Assembly (NCBI GenBank): GCA_038233055.1 | Contig: JBBSMS010000049.1 | Location: forward strand, 1 to 22,003 | Source: Salsipaludibacter sp038233055 | GTDB taxonomy: Bacteria; Actinomycetota; Nitriliruptoria; Nitriliruptorales; Nitriliruptoraceae | Direction of reading: 5' to 3' | Length of the DNA stretch: 22,003 nt | Shown: positions 1 to 7,105 of the stretch, in pieces | How the letters are laid out: the number at the start of each line of letters is the position of its first letter | Position numbering within the stretch: position 1 is the stretch's first letter | Program-made: the position numbers and the translations under genes | Notes under the pieces: model-generated | What the model was told of the DNA's origin: nothing | What the model saw: the letters and a program-made list of their open reading frames with translations, nothing else | Database searches by the model: none

Positions 1-29
1 CGCGAAGCCCGGCATCGGGGCGGCTGCGG

Positions 30-2753
30 TCAGGGGGCGGGAACCTGGGTCGGTCGTTGAACCTCGACGGCTGGATCGGGCTTTTTCCGTCGCGGGCGGG
101 CGGGGCTGAGCAGCACGAGCACGCTGGGCAGCACGACCAGGGTGGCGACCAACGCCATCACGATCATGACGGCGGTCAACAACCCGTACGTGGCGAACAG
201 CGGCATCGGGGCCAGCGCGAGGATTCCGAACCCGATCGCCGAGCTGACCGCCGAGGCGACCAGCGCGGTCCCGGTCCCTTCCCCCGCGGCGCGAACGGCC
301 ATGCGGGGATCGCCGAGGCGGTCCAGTTCCTCGCGGTACCGGGCGATGAAGTGGATGGCGAAGTCGATGCCGATGCCGATCGACACGGCGGCGATCGTGG
401 CGGTCACGATGTTGAGCGCTGCACCGATCAACTCCATGAAGGCATACAGCCACGCCACGGTCATCAGGATCGGCAGGATCGACGCGATCGCGAAGCGGAT
501 GCTGCGCAGGAACGCGGCGGCGATCAGCAGGCACAGCACCACCGCCACCGGCAACGACACCGCCAGGGCCCGGCTGGTGGCCTGCAACGACGCGTCGCGC
601 ACCAGCGAGCTGCCGGTCAACTGGACCGTCGCGTCGGCGGACCCGGCCTTCAGGTCGGACCGCAGGTCGTCGAGGATCGGTGCGAGCTCGGCCCGCGCGG
701 TGGCGATGGACTCCTGGCTGCGGCTGTTGGTCAGGCCCAGCTGGAACACGGTCGCCCCGGGCCGCCCGTCGAGGTCCACCGACGTCACCACGGCGTGGGC
801 TGGCAGCGCGACTCCGCCGTCCTCCGACACCACGCCGTCGGCGATGGCCGTGTCGAACAACGCCTCGAGCTGTGGCCGTTCGTCGGGGATCGCGTCGCTG
901 TCGGCGTCGACCAGCTCGACCCCGGTGCGGTCGGCCACGGCCTGGCGTGCCGCCGGCGAGGTCATCACGGCGTCGACGACGGCCACCGTGCCACCCTCCA
1001 CGACCACGCCATCGCGGTCGCGGGCGAGGATGTCGCTGTCGAGCCCGCGGACGTCGGCCACGGCGGACTGCAGGCGTGCCTGGACGGCTTGGTCGGTGAG
1101 GTCGGCCTCGACGTACAGCTGGGCGGGCTCGCCCTGGCGCGACCCGACGTGTTCGTCCAGGCGGTCCAGGCCGATGACGAAGTCGGAGTCGGCCGAGAAG
1201 TAGTCCTCGACGTCGAAGCGGGTGGGCACCTGCAACGCCAGCACGGTCGCACCGACCGTCAAGAGCGCCGCGGTCACCACGACGGCGACCGGTCGGGTGG
1301 CGACGGCGCTGATGGCCCGGCCCATCGGTCCGGCCAGGAGGTCACCGGTGGCGACCGGCATCGACCGGTCCACGTCGATGACCCGCCGGGCCCGCCACCA
1401 GAGCGGGACGACGAGGGTGGCCAGCACGGTCGCGACGTACACGCCGACGCCGGCGGCCGGTGCCACGAACACCATCAGCAGGACCGCACCCATCACCATC
1501 GACGACGCGGCCACCGACCCGGCGACGCGCACGATGCCGGCCCGGCGCCCATCCGGGGGGCGGCCCAGCCGGTCGTCCACCATCGACACGGCGAGTGGCG
1601 TCGCGACCCCCAGCAACAGGAACGCGGCCGCCAGCGCGATGGCGGCGCCGACCCCGAAGTTGACGATCGACTCGATCCCCGACGTGACGTTGGACAGGAA
1701 CGCGGCCATGTCCGAGGTCAGGGCCAGCAGCAGGGCGGCGCCGACCGCGGACAGCCCACCGACCAGCGCCCGCCGGGGCGCCTTGCCGGCCAGGCGTTCC
1801 TCGCGGTAGCGGCCGACGGCGTGGAACGCGAAGTCGACCCCGAACGAGATCATCGCGATCGGCACGATCAGCGACAGCACCAGGTCGTCGTCGAACCCGA
1901 CCAGGTTGGTGATGCCCTTCAGCCAGATCATCAGCGCACCCAGCGCGACCCCGACGATCGCCAGCACCCAGTAGCTGCGGAAGGCCAGCCCGACGATCAG
2001 CAGCACCGCCAGCACGGTCAGGCCGATGAAGGGCCCGGCGAGCTGGCCCTGCTCCTGCGAGGTGAGGTTGACGTCGATGGCGATGCCGTGGACCTCCATG
2101 CCGGTCGTGTCACGCAGGAGGTCCCGGACGTCGCGGGCGTAGACCTCCGGGGCGGTGTCGCCGCCGAGGTTGACCGCGTTGGTGCCGAAGTCCAGCACCT
2201 CGTTGTCCCCCAGGACCTGCACGACCACGGCCGGACTGGTCCAGCGGTCGCCGTCACGGATGGCCTGGGTGGACAGGCCCAGCACGGCTGCCTCCGGTCC
2301 GACCTGGTCCACCACCGCGGTGGCGGCGGCCTCGACCCGACCGTCGGGGGCGTCGGTGATCCCCCCGGGCAACGCGTCATCGACCAGGTCCGCGACGGTC
2401 ATCAGCCCGTCGATCTCGGTGCGAGTGGCGACGTCGACGGTGTCGAGCAGGGTCGGGCCCAGGTCCGGATCGGTGCGCAGGGCGTCGGCGGCCGTGTGGA
2501 GGCGGCGCAGGCCATCGGCGTCCAGGACGTCACCGTCGGGGTCGGTCACGATGAAGGCCATGGCGTAGGCCGGGGACGGGAAGCGGGCGTCGATGGCGTC
2601 GCGCGCGTCGAAGACCGCTCCCCCGGGTTCGGTGGAGGCGCTCTCGGTGGGTGGCATGGTGATCATCGGGACGGCCAGCAGGGCGGTGACGAGCGCCAGC
2701 AGGCCGAGCACGATCACGCGGTGGCGGTCCAGTCGTGCGACGAGGTCCTGCAT
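30..2753 (-). CDS. MMPL/RND-family membrane transporter
   Basis: A 907-residue polytopic membrane protein of the MMPL/RND superfamily. These export lipids, drugs or other hydrophobic compounds across the cytoplasmic membrane using the proton gradient. It shows the duplicated RND plan: a first membrane helix (about residues 12-31), a large extracytoplasmic domain, a helix bundle (about 240-390), a second extracytoplasmic domain and a C-terminal bundle. Each bundle carries the family motif with a membrane Asp and a following RYREE: GVDFAFH at 305-311 and GIDFAIH near 795-801. The C-terminus is short, basic and proline-rich. I chose the ATG at 2753 because AAGGA lies 5 nt upstream; an in-frame ATG at 2852 would start inside the operator and give a non-membrane leader. 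It is divergent from a TetR gene that probably represses it. The substrate cannot be told from the sequence. The family call is firm. Confidence 0.93.
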   Translation of the reverse strand: MQDLVARLDRHRVIVLGLLALVTALLAVPMITMPPTESASTEPGGAVFDARDAIDARFPSPAYAMAFIVTDPDGDVLDADGLRRLHTAADALRTDPDLGPTLLDTVDVATRTEIDGLMTVADLVDDALPGGITDAPDGRVEAAATAVVDQVGPEAAVLGLSTQAIRDGDRWTSPAVVVQVLGDNEVLDFGTNAVNLGGDTAPEVYARDVRDLLRDTTGMEVHGIAIDVNLTSQEQGQLAGPFIGLTVLAVLLIVGLAFRSYWVLAIVGVALGALMIWLKGITNLVGFDDDLVLSLIVPIAMISFGVDFAFHAVGRYREERLAGKAPRRALVGGLSAVGAALLLALTSDMAAFLSNVTSGIESIVNFGVGAAIALAAAFLLLGVATPLAVSMVDDRLGRPPDGRRAGIVRVAGSVAASSMVMGAVLLMVFVAPAAGVGVYVATVLATLVVPLWWRARRVIDVDRSMPVATGDLLAGPMGRAISAVATRPVAVVVTAALLTVGATVLALQVPTRFDVEDYFSADSDFVIGLDRLDEHVGSRQGEPAQLYVEADLTDQAVQARLQSAVADVRGLDSDILARDRDGVVVEGGTVAVVDAVMTSPAARQAVADRTGVELVDADSDAIPDERPQLEALFDTAIADGVVSEDGGVALPAHAVVTSVDLDGRPGATVFQLGLTNSRSQESIATARAELAPILDDLRSDLKAGSADATVQLTGSSLVRDASLQATSRALAVSLPVAVVLCLLIAAAFLRSIRFAIASILPILMTVAWLYAFMELIGAALNIVTATIAAVSIGIGIDFAIHFIARYREELDRLGDPRMAVRAAGEGTGTALVASAVSSAIGFGILALAPMPLFATYGLLTAVMIVMALVATLVVLPSVLVLLSPARPRRKKPDPAVEVQRPTQVPAP

Positions 2754-2807
2754 CAGGGTCCTTGATCGGCCGGGGCCCGGCGGGCCGTCGATCTGTTCGG
2801 CGTCAAG

Positions 2808-2852
2808 TTGACGCTGTCCAGATGTGTACCAGTACGATGTGGACAGTGTCAA
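2808..2852. promoter_or_regulatory. Divergent promoter/operator with long inverted repeat
   Basis: The arms TTGACGCTGTCCA (2808-2820) and TGGACAGTGTCAA (2840-2852) are inverted complements with 12 of 13 matches, around a 19-nt centre that itself holds GTAC-CA-GTAC (2826-2835). The outer end of each arm is a -35-like element: TTGACG toward the TetR gene and TTGACA toward the transporter. A possible plus-strand -10 is TACGAT at 2833-2838. The site fits a TetR-family operator whose occupancy would block both promoters at once. Symmetry is seen directly; the regulatory role is inferred. Confidence 0.75.
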
Positions 2853-2884
2853 GACCTGAGCCGTGATCGGCTAGGATGGGCCCC

Positions 2885-3505
2885 ATGGCAACCGACACCT
2901 ACCACCACGGCGACCTGCACCGGGCCCTGCTCGGCGCGGTGGGCGAGATCGTGGCCGAGAAGGGGTTCCAGGACCTGAGCCTGCGCGAGGCGGCCCGGCG
3001 CGCCGGCGTGTCCCATTCCGCGCCCGCCCACCACTTCGGCGACAAGGAGGGGTTGCTCGACGCGTTCGCGATCGAGGGATTCGAGTTGCTGACCGCCCGC
3101 TTCGACGCGACCGCCGCTGCCGTGGACCCCGATGACGGCGTGGACCTGCTCGAGTCGCTGGGCCGCGCGTACCTCACCTTCGCGGTGGAGGACCCAGCGC
3201 ACTACACCGTCATGTTCGGCCACGACAAGACCCACGACGACTACGTCGGCTCGCCGCTCAGCGAGGCCGGCGACGCCTGCTTCGACCGATTGACGCAGGC
3301 CGTGGTGCTGCTGGTGCGACAGGGGCGGGTCGCCGAGGCCGACGCCCGCTACGTCGCGACCCTCTTGTGGGGTGCCTGCCACGGCATCGCGGCATTGTGG
3401 AACGACGACAAGCTGCCCCACTTCTATGAGGACCACACGTTCGAGGGCGTCCTCGACGGGGTGATGGGCGTGATCCGCGGCCTGCTGGAGGGCGGTCGGG
3501 CCTGA
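2885..3505 (+). CDS. TetR/AcrR-family transcriptional regulator
   Basis: A 206-residue TetR-family repressor, the usual length. The N-terminal domain has the classic helix-turn-helix, with LSLREAARRAGVS near residues 31-43 followed by an HHFGDKEGLLDAF stretch typical of the recognition helix and the next helix. The C-terminal part contains WGACHGIAALW, which resembles the WHG-type ligand domain found in many actinobacterial members. The ATG at 2885 has AGGA 8 nt upstream; an ATG at 2876 is in frame but would overlap that ribosome site. Its divergence from the transporter, with an inverted repeat between, makes it the likely ligand-responsive repressor of the transporter and of itself. The ligand is unknown. 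Confidence 0.93.
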   Translation: MATDTYHHGDLHRALLGAVGEIVAEKGFQDLSLREAARRAGVSHSAPAHHFGDKEGLLDAFAIEGFELLTARFDATAAAVDPDDGVDLLESLGRAYLTFAVEDPAHYTVMFGHDKTHDDYVGSPLSEAGDACFDRLTQAVVLLVRQGRVAEADARYVATLLWGACHGIAALWNDDKLPHFYEDHTFEGVLDGVMGVIRGLLEGGRA

Positions 3506-3515
3506 CGGCCACACC

Positions 3516-3533
3516 GCGCCGATCCCGCGGCGC
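3516..3533. terminator. GC hairpin between convergent genes
   Basis: GCGCCG (3516-3521) and CGGCGC (3528-3533) form a perfect 6-bp stem with a 6-nt loop, 11 nt after the TetR stop and upstream of the convergent RelE/ParE stop. There is no T-tract, so intrinsic termination is uncertain. It could serve as a transcription barrier in a high-GC genome. Confidence 0.3.
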
Positions 3534-3584
3534 AGGTGACCGGGGGGCTGCACAGGGGACTCGCGCCATCGGCCAGGAGCGGGA

Positions 3585-3604
3585 ATCAACCGTTTCCGGT
3601 GACC
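3585..3604. repeat. 20-bp direct repeat, copy A
   Basis: ATCAACCGTTTCCGGTGACC occurs here and again, identical and in the same orientation, at 6461-6480. Similarity extends upstream (GAGCGGGA here, GAGCGCGGAG there). Read on the minus strand the unit can fold as TCACCG-GAAA-CGGTTGA. Copy A encodes the last residues and the stop codon of the RelE/ParE toxin, so the repeat borders the gene exactly. Confidence 0.7.
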
Positions 3605-3876
3605 GATACCGAGGTGCGGGCGTCCTGGATCGTGACCACCACGACACGGTCCAGGACGTGGTCGACTCGATACACGAGCAACATCCAGCGCCAAGGTCCG
3701 AGGAGGACCCGGAAATCTGCCCACCGACCTTCCAGCTCTCGGCCGAGTTGGGGGAACGTCGACAACTCAGCCAGGATGCGCCGAACCCGGTTGGGCGTGT
3801 CCTCGGGAAGACTGTGGCTCGTGATCAGCCGATCGAGGTTCTCGACCGCCCGCCGCGACAGCTCGACGGTTGCCAC
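3586..3876 (-). CDS. RelE/ParE-superfamily toxin
   Basis: A 96-residue toxin of the RelE/ParE superfamily, the normal size for this group. Recognisable parts are the N-terminal strand VATVELSRRAVENLDRL, a helical LPEDTPNRVRRIL segment, FPQLGRELEG, then GPWRWMLLVYRVD and VVVVTIQDARTS, which match the strands and closing motif of the family. Members either cut mRNA on the ribosome or poison gyrase; the sequence alone does not say which. The start is GTG at 3876, 4 nt after the antitoxin stop. An in-frame ATG at 3966 would lie inside the antitoxin gene and is rejected. The last codons (TGNG, then stop) are made by the 20-bp repeat, which suggests a recombination border at the gene's 3' end. Confidence 0.85.
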   Translation of the reverse strand: MATVELSRRAVENLDRLITSHSLPEDTPNRVRRILAELSTFPQLGRELEGRWADFRVLLGPWRWMLLVYRVDHVLDRVVVVTIQDARTSVSVTGNG

Positions 3877-3880
3877 CGTT

Positions 3881-4135
3881 CTACAGGTCGTCGAGCGGGA
3901 TGGTCTCGCCCTCCTGGGCCTCGCGCCAGCCATCCTGCGCATCCTGCCACGCCCCGGGGATCCCATCGAGGAGCGCGACCAGGTTCGCCGGGTCGGGCTC
4001 GGACTGGTCGATCGCCGTCGTCAACAGCGACCGAGCCAACGTTCCCTCGTTGATGTGCATTCGCTCCGCCATCGCGGCCAACTTGCGTGCCGCTCCCTCG
4101 TCGAGGGTGACGTTGAGGCGTGTCGTCATGGTCAT
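3881..4135 (-). CDS. Ribbon-helix-helix antitoxin partner of RelE/ParE toxin
   Basis: An 84-residue protein with a short N-terminal ribbon-helix-helix domain: strand TTRLNVTLDE, then helices through RKLAAMAERMHINEGTLARSLL (about residues 4-40). An acidic, Trp-containing tail (about 55-84) would wrap the toxin. RHH antitoxins bind their own operator as dimers and neutralise the toxin encoded next door. The stop lies 4 nt before the toxin GTG, so the two are co-translated. Two adjacent ATGs (4135 and 4129) are both possible, and neither has a strong ribosome site. A perfect 7-bp inverted repeat sits 10 bp upstream, the expected place for autoregulation. Confidence 0.82.
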   Translation of the reverse strand: MTMTTRLNVTLDEGAARKLAAMAERMHINEGTLARSLLTTAIDQSEPDPANLVALLDGIPGAWQDAQDGWREAQEGETIPLDDL

Positions 4136-4145
4136 GCCCACAAGG

Positions 4146-4170
4146 TACACGCACCGCCACGCAGCGTGTA
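4146..4170. promoter_or_regulatory. Probable operator of the RHH/RelE-ParE module
   Basis: TACACGC (4146-4152) and GCGTGTA (4164-4170) are perfect inverted complements separated by 11 nt, starting 10 bp upstream of the antitoxin ATG. This is the usual position for the site bound by an RHH antitoxin. No clear -35/-10 pair stands out on the minus strand. Confidence 0.5.
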
Positions 4171-4270
4171 GTCCTGAAGATGCGGCTGTCAGGCCATACA
4201 GCTGGTGCCGTGCGGCCTCGGGCAAGGAACCCTGACGGCACGACAGCGCCTGGCCACGGCCCATCTTGGG

Positions 4271-4276
4271 TAAACT
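4271..4276 (+). promoter_or_regulatory. Possible -10 element for the Xre-like/RES module
   Basis: TAAACT lies 30 bp before the antitoxin GTG, in a locally less GC-rich patch, with GGAAGGG (4294-4300) as the downstream ribosome site. No convincing -35 element is present at 16-18 bp, so this is only suggestive. Confidence 0.3.
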
Positions 4277-4306
4277 AGGGGTCACAGGTCCACGGAAGGG
4301 ACGCGG

Positions 4307-4903
4307 GTGTCGGTGAACGAAGCCCTCAGCCGCCTGGGGGAACTGGCAGGCCCGGATCGTGTGGGCGAACTCGTCGACGACATGGTGTCGGCCTTCGCCG
4401 ACTACCGGCTCCGCCACCAGGCAGACACACGCCTGACCGAAGGCGAGGCCGAAGCCCTGACTGCCGCCGGCGTCAACGTCGACGTCCTCGCGGAGCGCAG
4501 TGGTCCGGGCGCCTACCTGGCGGCTGCGTCTGCGTCCGTACTGGCCGATGCGCTGACCGTGTCCGAGGCCCACGACGTGCTCGGCGTGTCCGAGGAACGG
4601 GTACGCCAGCGGCTCCGAGAGGCCCCGAGGACCCTGGTCGGGATCCGTATCAACGGCGGCCAGTGGCGCCTCCCCGCCTTCCAGTTCGCCCACGGGGCCG
4701 CGGTCGCCACCCGTGGCGGCCCGGTCGTCGCCGCCCTCCCGGAGGGCCTGTCCCCGCGCGTACTCGACGCCTTCTTCGCCCAGCCCAACGACGTGCTGCG
4801 CGACGAACACGACGAACCGATGTCGCCGACGGCCTGGATCGCCGAAGGCCGCGACCTCGAGCCACTCGTCGAGCTTGCCGCCGTGGCCGACATGGTGCCG
4901 TGA
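4307..4903 (+). CDS. Xre/MbcA-like antitoxin of RES module
   Basis: A 198-residue protein immediately upstream of a RES-domain toxin. The middle holds a helix-turn-helix (about 83-121: LTVSEAHDVLGVSEERVRQRLRE then INGGQWRLPAFQF), which reads like an excisionase/MerR-type winged recognition unit. The C-terminal part (about 140-198), with SPRVLDAFF, PMSPTAWIAEG and LEPLVELAA, resembles the toxin-binding (DUF2384-type) domain of Xre/MbcA/ParS antitoxins. The N-terminal 80 residues are helical and not recognised; they make this longer than the compact antitoxins of the family. Translation starts at GTG with GGAAGGG 6 nt upstream. Its stop codon overlaps the toxin start (GTGA). The antitoxin role is inferred from the partner and the C-terminal match. 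Confidence 0.75.
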   Translation: MSVNEALSRLGELAGPDRVGELVDDMVSAFADYRLRHQADTRLTEGEAEALTAAGVNVDVLAERSGPGAYLAAASASVLADALTVSEAHDVLGVSEERVRQRLREAPRTLVGIRINGGQWRLPAFQFAHGAAVATRGGPVVAALPEGLSPRVLDAFFAQPNDVLRDEHDEPMSPTAWIAEGRDLEPLVELAAVADMVP

Positions 4904-5604
4904 GCGAACGACTCCGCGACCCGCTGCCGCCGCTGCCCGAGCTGCAACCCGGCGACACCACGACCATCACCGCCGGGGCGAAGCTGTACCGCATCTACAA
5001 CCGACTGGGCGCACACCTCACCCGCCCCGACCAGTTGCGAATCTGGGGTCCGATCCCGACGGCACGGTTCGACCACCACGAGCCACCTGCTGGCATGCAC
5101 GCCGACCCCGACAGCGTCACGGCGGCCACGGGCTACTACTCGATCGACCCACCGACGCCATCCGCGCCCCGACCGGGCCACCTTCTCGCCCTGGACTCAC
5201 CGATCGTGACGGCCGTCGCCGAGGCCTTCCAGGGCAACAGGATCATCGCCTGCTCCGACCGCAAGGGGCTCGCGATCATCCGCACGATGGACGACATCGA
5301 GGTGCTTGACCTGTCGTCGGGCTGGGCGACCCGTGCCGGGGCCGGCAACCACCTGTCGACTGGCCCCCACCCCACGACGAAACGCTGGGCGCGGGCCATC
5401 CACGACGCCTACCCCGACCTGGCCGGCATGACCTGGGTGTCGTCGGTGCACCCACCCGGGCGTGCCCTGGTCCTCAACGAGCGCGCGGCCGATGGGAAGG
5501 GGGTCGTCGCCTCCCGACTGCATTTCGACCGGCCACTGAGCGACGGCATGTCCAGTGCGCTGATGGCCGCCGCAGCCTCGGTGATCGGATACGCGATCGT
5601 GTGA
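4900..5604 (+). CDS. RES-domain toxin (NAD-targeting family)
   Basis: A 234-residue RES-family toxin. The family is named for conserved Arg, Glu and Ser. Candidates here are R31 in LYRIYN, E108 in VAEAFQGN and S181/S182 in TWVSSVHPPGRALVLNER. RES toxins such as MbcT are NAD-consuming enzymes related to ADP-ribosyltransferases, and their expression drains cellular NAD. The start is GTG at 4900, overlapping the antitoxin stop by GTGA, so translation should be coupled. ARFDHHEPP and ATGYYSIDPP take the place of the motifs that follow the Arg in other members. An N-terminal Pro-rich stretch of about 20 residues precedes the fold. The family call is fairly strong; which of the two serines is catalytic is not settled. 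Confidence 0.82.
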   Translation: MSERLRDPLPPLPELQPGDTTTITAGAKLYRIYNRLGAHLTRPDQLRIWGPIPTARFDHHEPPAGMHADPDSVTAATGYYSIDPPTPSAPRPGHLLALDSPIVTAVAEAFQGNRIIACSDRKGLAIIRTMDDIEVLDLSSGWATRAGAGNHLSTGPHPTTKRWARAIHDAYPDLAGMTWVSSVHPPGRALVLNERAADGKGVVASRLHFDRPLSDGMSSALMAAAASVIGYAIV

Positions 5605-5731
5605 TCACGGCCGGACATCCGGACGAGGGCTGGTCCGATCGACGCTGACGCGTGCGGGTCATGCTGATTGACTCGACCCTGACTCCCTCCGACCACCACG
5701 AGGCGAGGACGTGCCCCGCTGTCAGACTGCG

Positions 5732-6028
5732 TCAAGCTGCCGTAAGGGGTTCGATGTCCCTCGTCAGGCTGTCGCCGAGGCGATCGCGTTCCACGTCGAG
5801 GTCGTGGCGGGTCTGGAGGTTGAGCCAGAACGTCTCGGAGGTCCGGAACGCCCGAGCCAGCCGGAGCGCGGTGTCCGCCGTTATGGCCCGCCGGCCGGCA
5901 ACGATCTGGGAGATCCGACTCTGCGGCACGTCGATGGCCTTTGCCAGCCGGTACTGGCTCACGGCGAGTGGACCGAGGAAGTCCTCGACCAGGACCTCGC
6001 CCGGATGAACCGGAGCCAGTTTGTCCAT
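5732..6028 (-). CDS. higA: HigA-family HTH antitoxin
   Basis: A 98-residue HigA-type antitoxin. It begins with the family opening LAPVHPGEVLVEDFLGPLAVSQ and has a Cro/C1-type helix-turn-helix (about 24-60: YRLAKAIDVPQSRISQIVAGRRAI in two parts around the turn). It continues with the usual ADTALRLARAF...SETFWLNLQTRHDLDV. HigA binds its own promoter and neutralises HigB. The ATG at 6028 has a perfect AGGAGG 6 nt upstream, much stronger than anything near the toxin, which fits the need for excess antitoxin. It is the second gene of the pair, 11 nt after the toxin stop, which is the inverted (toxin-first) order typical of HigBA. Confidence 0.93.
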   Translation of the reverse strand: MDKLAPVHPGEVLVEDFLGPLAVSQYRLAKAIDVPQSRISQIVAGRRAITADTALRLARAFRTSETFWLNLQTRHDLDVERDRLGDSLTRDIEPLTAA

Positions 6029-6039
6029 TGTGGTCCTCC

Positions 6040-6321
6040 TCAGTGGTAGTCGACGATCTCGACGTCGTGGGCGTCGCCATCCTCGAATCGAAGGCAGATC
6101 CTCCACTGCGCGTTGATGCGGATGCTCCACTGTCCTGAACGGTCGCCTCGAAGCTTCTCCAGGCGGTTCCCCGGTGGCACCCGGAGGTCGTTGATGGTCG
6201 TGGCGGCATCGACCATTCGCAACTTTCGGAGCCCGACTCGCAGGACCGCGGGCGGCCACCCGCGAACCGGTTCACGATTGGCCAGCCGTTCGGTGTCCTT
6301 GTCAGCGAACGTCCTGATCAC
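6040..6321 (-). CDS. higB: HigB-family mRNA-cutting toxin
   Basis: A 93-residue HigB/RelE-type toxin, the expected length. The family pattern is nearly complete: IRTFADKDTERLA at the start, LRVGLRKLRMVDAA, NDLRVPPGNRLEKLRGDRSGQWSI, INAQWRICLRFEDG and a terminal VEIVDYH. HigB cuts ribosome-bound mRNA; the basic residues and C-terminal His fit this. Translation begins at GTG 6321 with no ribosome site. A -10 element ends 6 nt upstream, so the message is probably leaderless, which would keep toxin synthesis low compared with HigA, whose ribosome site is ideal. Confidence 0.92.
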   Translation of the reverse strand: MIRTFADKDTERLANREPVRGWPPAVLRVGLRKLRMVDAATTINDLRVPPGNRLEKLRGDRSGQWSIRINAQWRICLRFEDGDAHDVEIVDYH

Positions 6322-6327
6322 GCAGAG

Positions 6328-6356
6328 ATACTAACGCGAGACGTAAGCATGAGCAA
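6328..6356 (-). promoter_or_regulatory. Probable leaderless promoter and operator of higBA
   Basis: On the minus strand, TTGCTC (6356-6351) and TAGTAT (6333-6328) are spaced by 17 nt. The GTG of higB begins 7 nt after the hexamer, at the expected transcription start. A near-palindrome, CTAACG-CGAGA-CGTAAG (6331-6347, one mismatch), covers the -10 and would suit HigA binding. Confidence 0.5.
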
Positions 6357-6587
6357 CCCCGACCCTGTCGACACCAACAACGTTACGACCGCGTGCCAGT
6401 ACCAGCGACCAGCTCCTGCAGCCTGTGGACAGCGGCCCGGGCGGGCGAGCGAGCGCGGAGATCAACCGTTTCCGGTGACCTCGACGTCGCCGACAACCTC
6501 CCGGACGAACAGGCGTGACGGCGAGGATGTCCGGGCCCGCAGCTCGACGATGCGGCGCTGCACGGGGCGTGCCGAGCGCCGATGGCG
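6357..6587. other. Intergenic stretch between higB and mazF
   Basis: No convincing gene in 231 bp. Open frames here are short, arginine-rich shadows on either strand. The only notable content is the second copy of the 20-bp repeat at 6461-6480, which lies 107 bp beyond the mazF stop. Confidence 0.5.
6461..6480. repeat. 20-bp direct repeat, copy B
   Basis: Identical in sequence and orientation to 3585-3604. Together the two copies bracket a 2.9-kb segment carrying the RelE/ParE, RES and HigBA modules. Unlike copy A it does not lie within a gene. No third copy was noticed by eye elsewhere in the window. Confidence 0.7.
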
Positions 6588-6902
6588 TCAGTTGCCGTCG
6601 CACCCAAGGGCAATCGCGACCGCGAGGCAGATGTCGTCAAGGACGGCCAGGTCCACGACCCCGATGCGCCGCGTCAGGCGCCCCTGCGCGACCGTGTGGA
6701 TCCCGTCGCAGTTGACGACGGATGGGGTCGCGATGCCGACGTCGGGTCCGATCGGGACCTCGACGGTCAGCCCGCGCGCCTGCGACGTGACCTCCGCGAC
6801 CGTGACATTGGTCCGGACGTCGAGGACCTCGTCTCGAGTCAGCACCACGACCGGTCGGGGCTTTCGACCCACCTCGGCGAGCCAGATCTCGCCACGCCTC
6901 AC
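6588..6902 (-). CDS. MazF/PemK-family endoribonuclease toxin
   Basis: A 104-residue MazF/PemK-like toxin. It opens with VRRGEIWLAEVG and KPRPVVVLTRDEV, the strands and basic loop found in nearly all MazF proteins. It continues with NVTVAEVTS, VPIGPDVGI and SVVNCDGIHTVAQGRL...IGVVD, which match the family order, and ends with a helix that includes AVAIALG. MazF toxins are sequence-specific RNases that block translation. The start is GTG at 6902, overlapping the antitoxin stop by GTGA. An ATG at 6932 is in frame but would extend into the antitoxin gene with an unrelated leader. The cleavage site cannot be predicted. Confidence 0.88.
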   Translation of the reverse strand: MRRGEIWLAEVGRKPRPVVVLTRDEVLDVRTNVTVAEVTSQARGLTVEVPIGPDVGIATPSVVNCDGIHTVAQGRLTRRIGVVDLAVLDDICLAVAIALGCDGN

Positions 6903-7099
6903 GGCTGACCCCAGGCCTCGGCGTCGTCCCAATCGTCGTCATGGGCCTCAGGAAGGTGCCGATAGGCGTCCCGGTCGAGTTCACCACGGCGTTTCCGCAC
7001 CGCAGTGCGAAGCCCCTCGCGGGCCGCCTCGGACACGTTGATGCCGAGTTCCCTGGCTTCCGCTGCCAGTGCGTCGTCGATCACCACGGAGGTACGCAT
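6899..7099 (-). CDS. CcdA/RHH-like antitoxin of MazF toxin
   Basis: A 66-residue antitoxin. The first 40 residues (MRTSVVIDDALAAEARELG, NVSEAAREGLRTAVRKRR) form a ribbon-helix-helix of the CcdA/CopG type. The last 25 are acidic and carry Trp (HDDDWDDAEAWG), as expected for the toxin-binding tail. It is paired with a MazF toxin rather than CcdB, a common mix-and-match. The ATG at 7099 lies 7 nt after a strong -10 element and lacks a ribosome site, so the transcript is probably leaderless. Its stop overlaps the toxin GTG. Confidence 0.85.
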   Translation of the reverse strand: MRTSVVIDDALAAEARELGINVSEAAREGLRTAVRKRRGELDRDAYRHLPEAHDDDWDDAEAWGQP

Positions 7100-7105
7100 A
7101 CGAGA

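Noticed and set aside
57..2765. 902-residue plus-strand frame and several others over the transporter gene
   Set aside because: Rich in His, Gln, Arg and Gly with no domain; it is the antisense shadow of a GC-biased gene that has clear membrane motifs.
4136..4810. Long N-terminal extension of the RHH antitoxin frame
   Set aside because: It runs antisense through the RES antitoxin gene and across the operator; the RHH domain starts exactly at the ATG near 4135.
3585..6480. The 20-bp repeats as integron attC sites
   Set aside because: They lack the GTTRRRY core and the paired boxes of attC sites, and no integron integrase gene is in the window.
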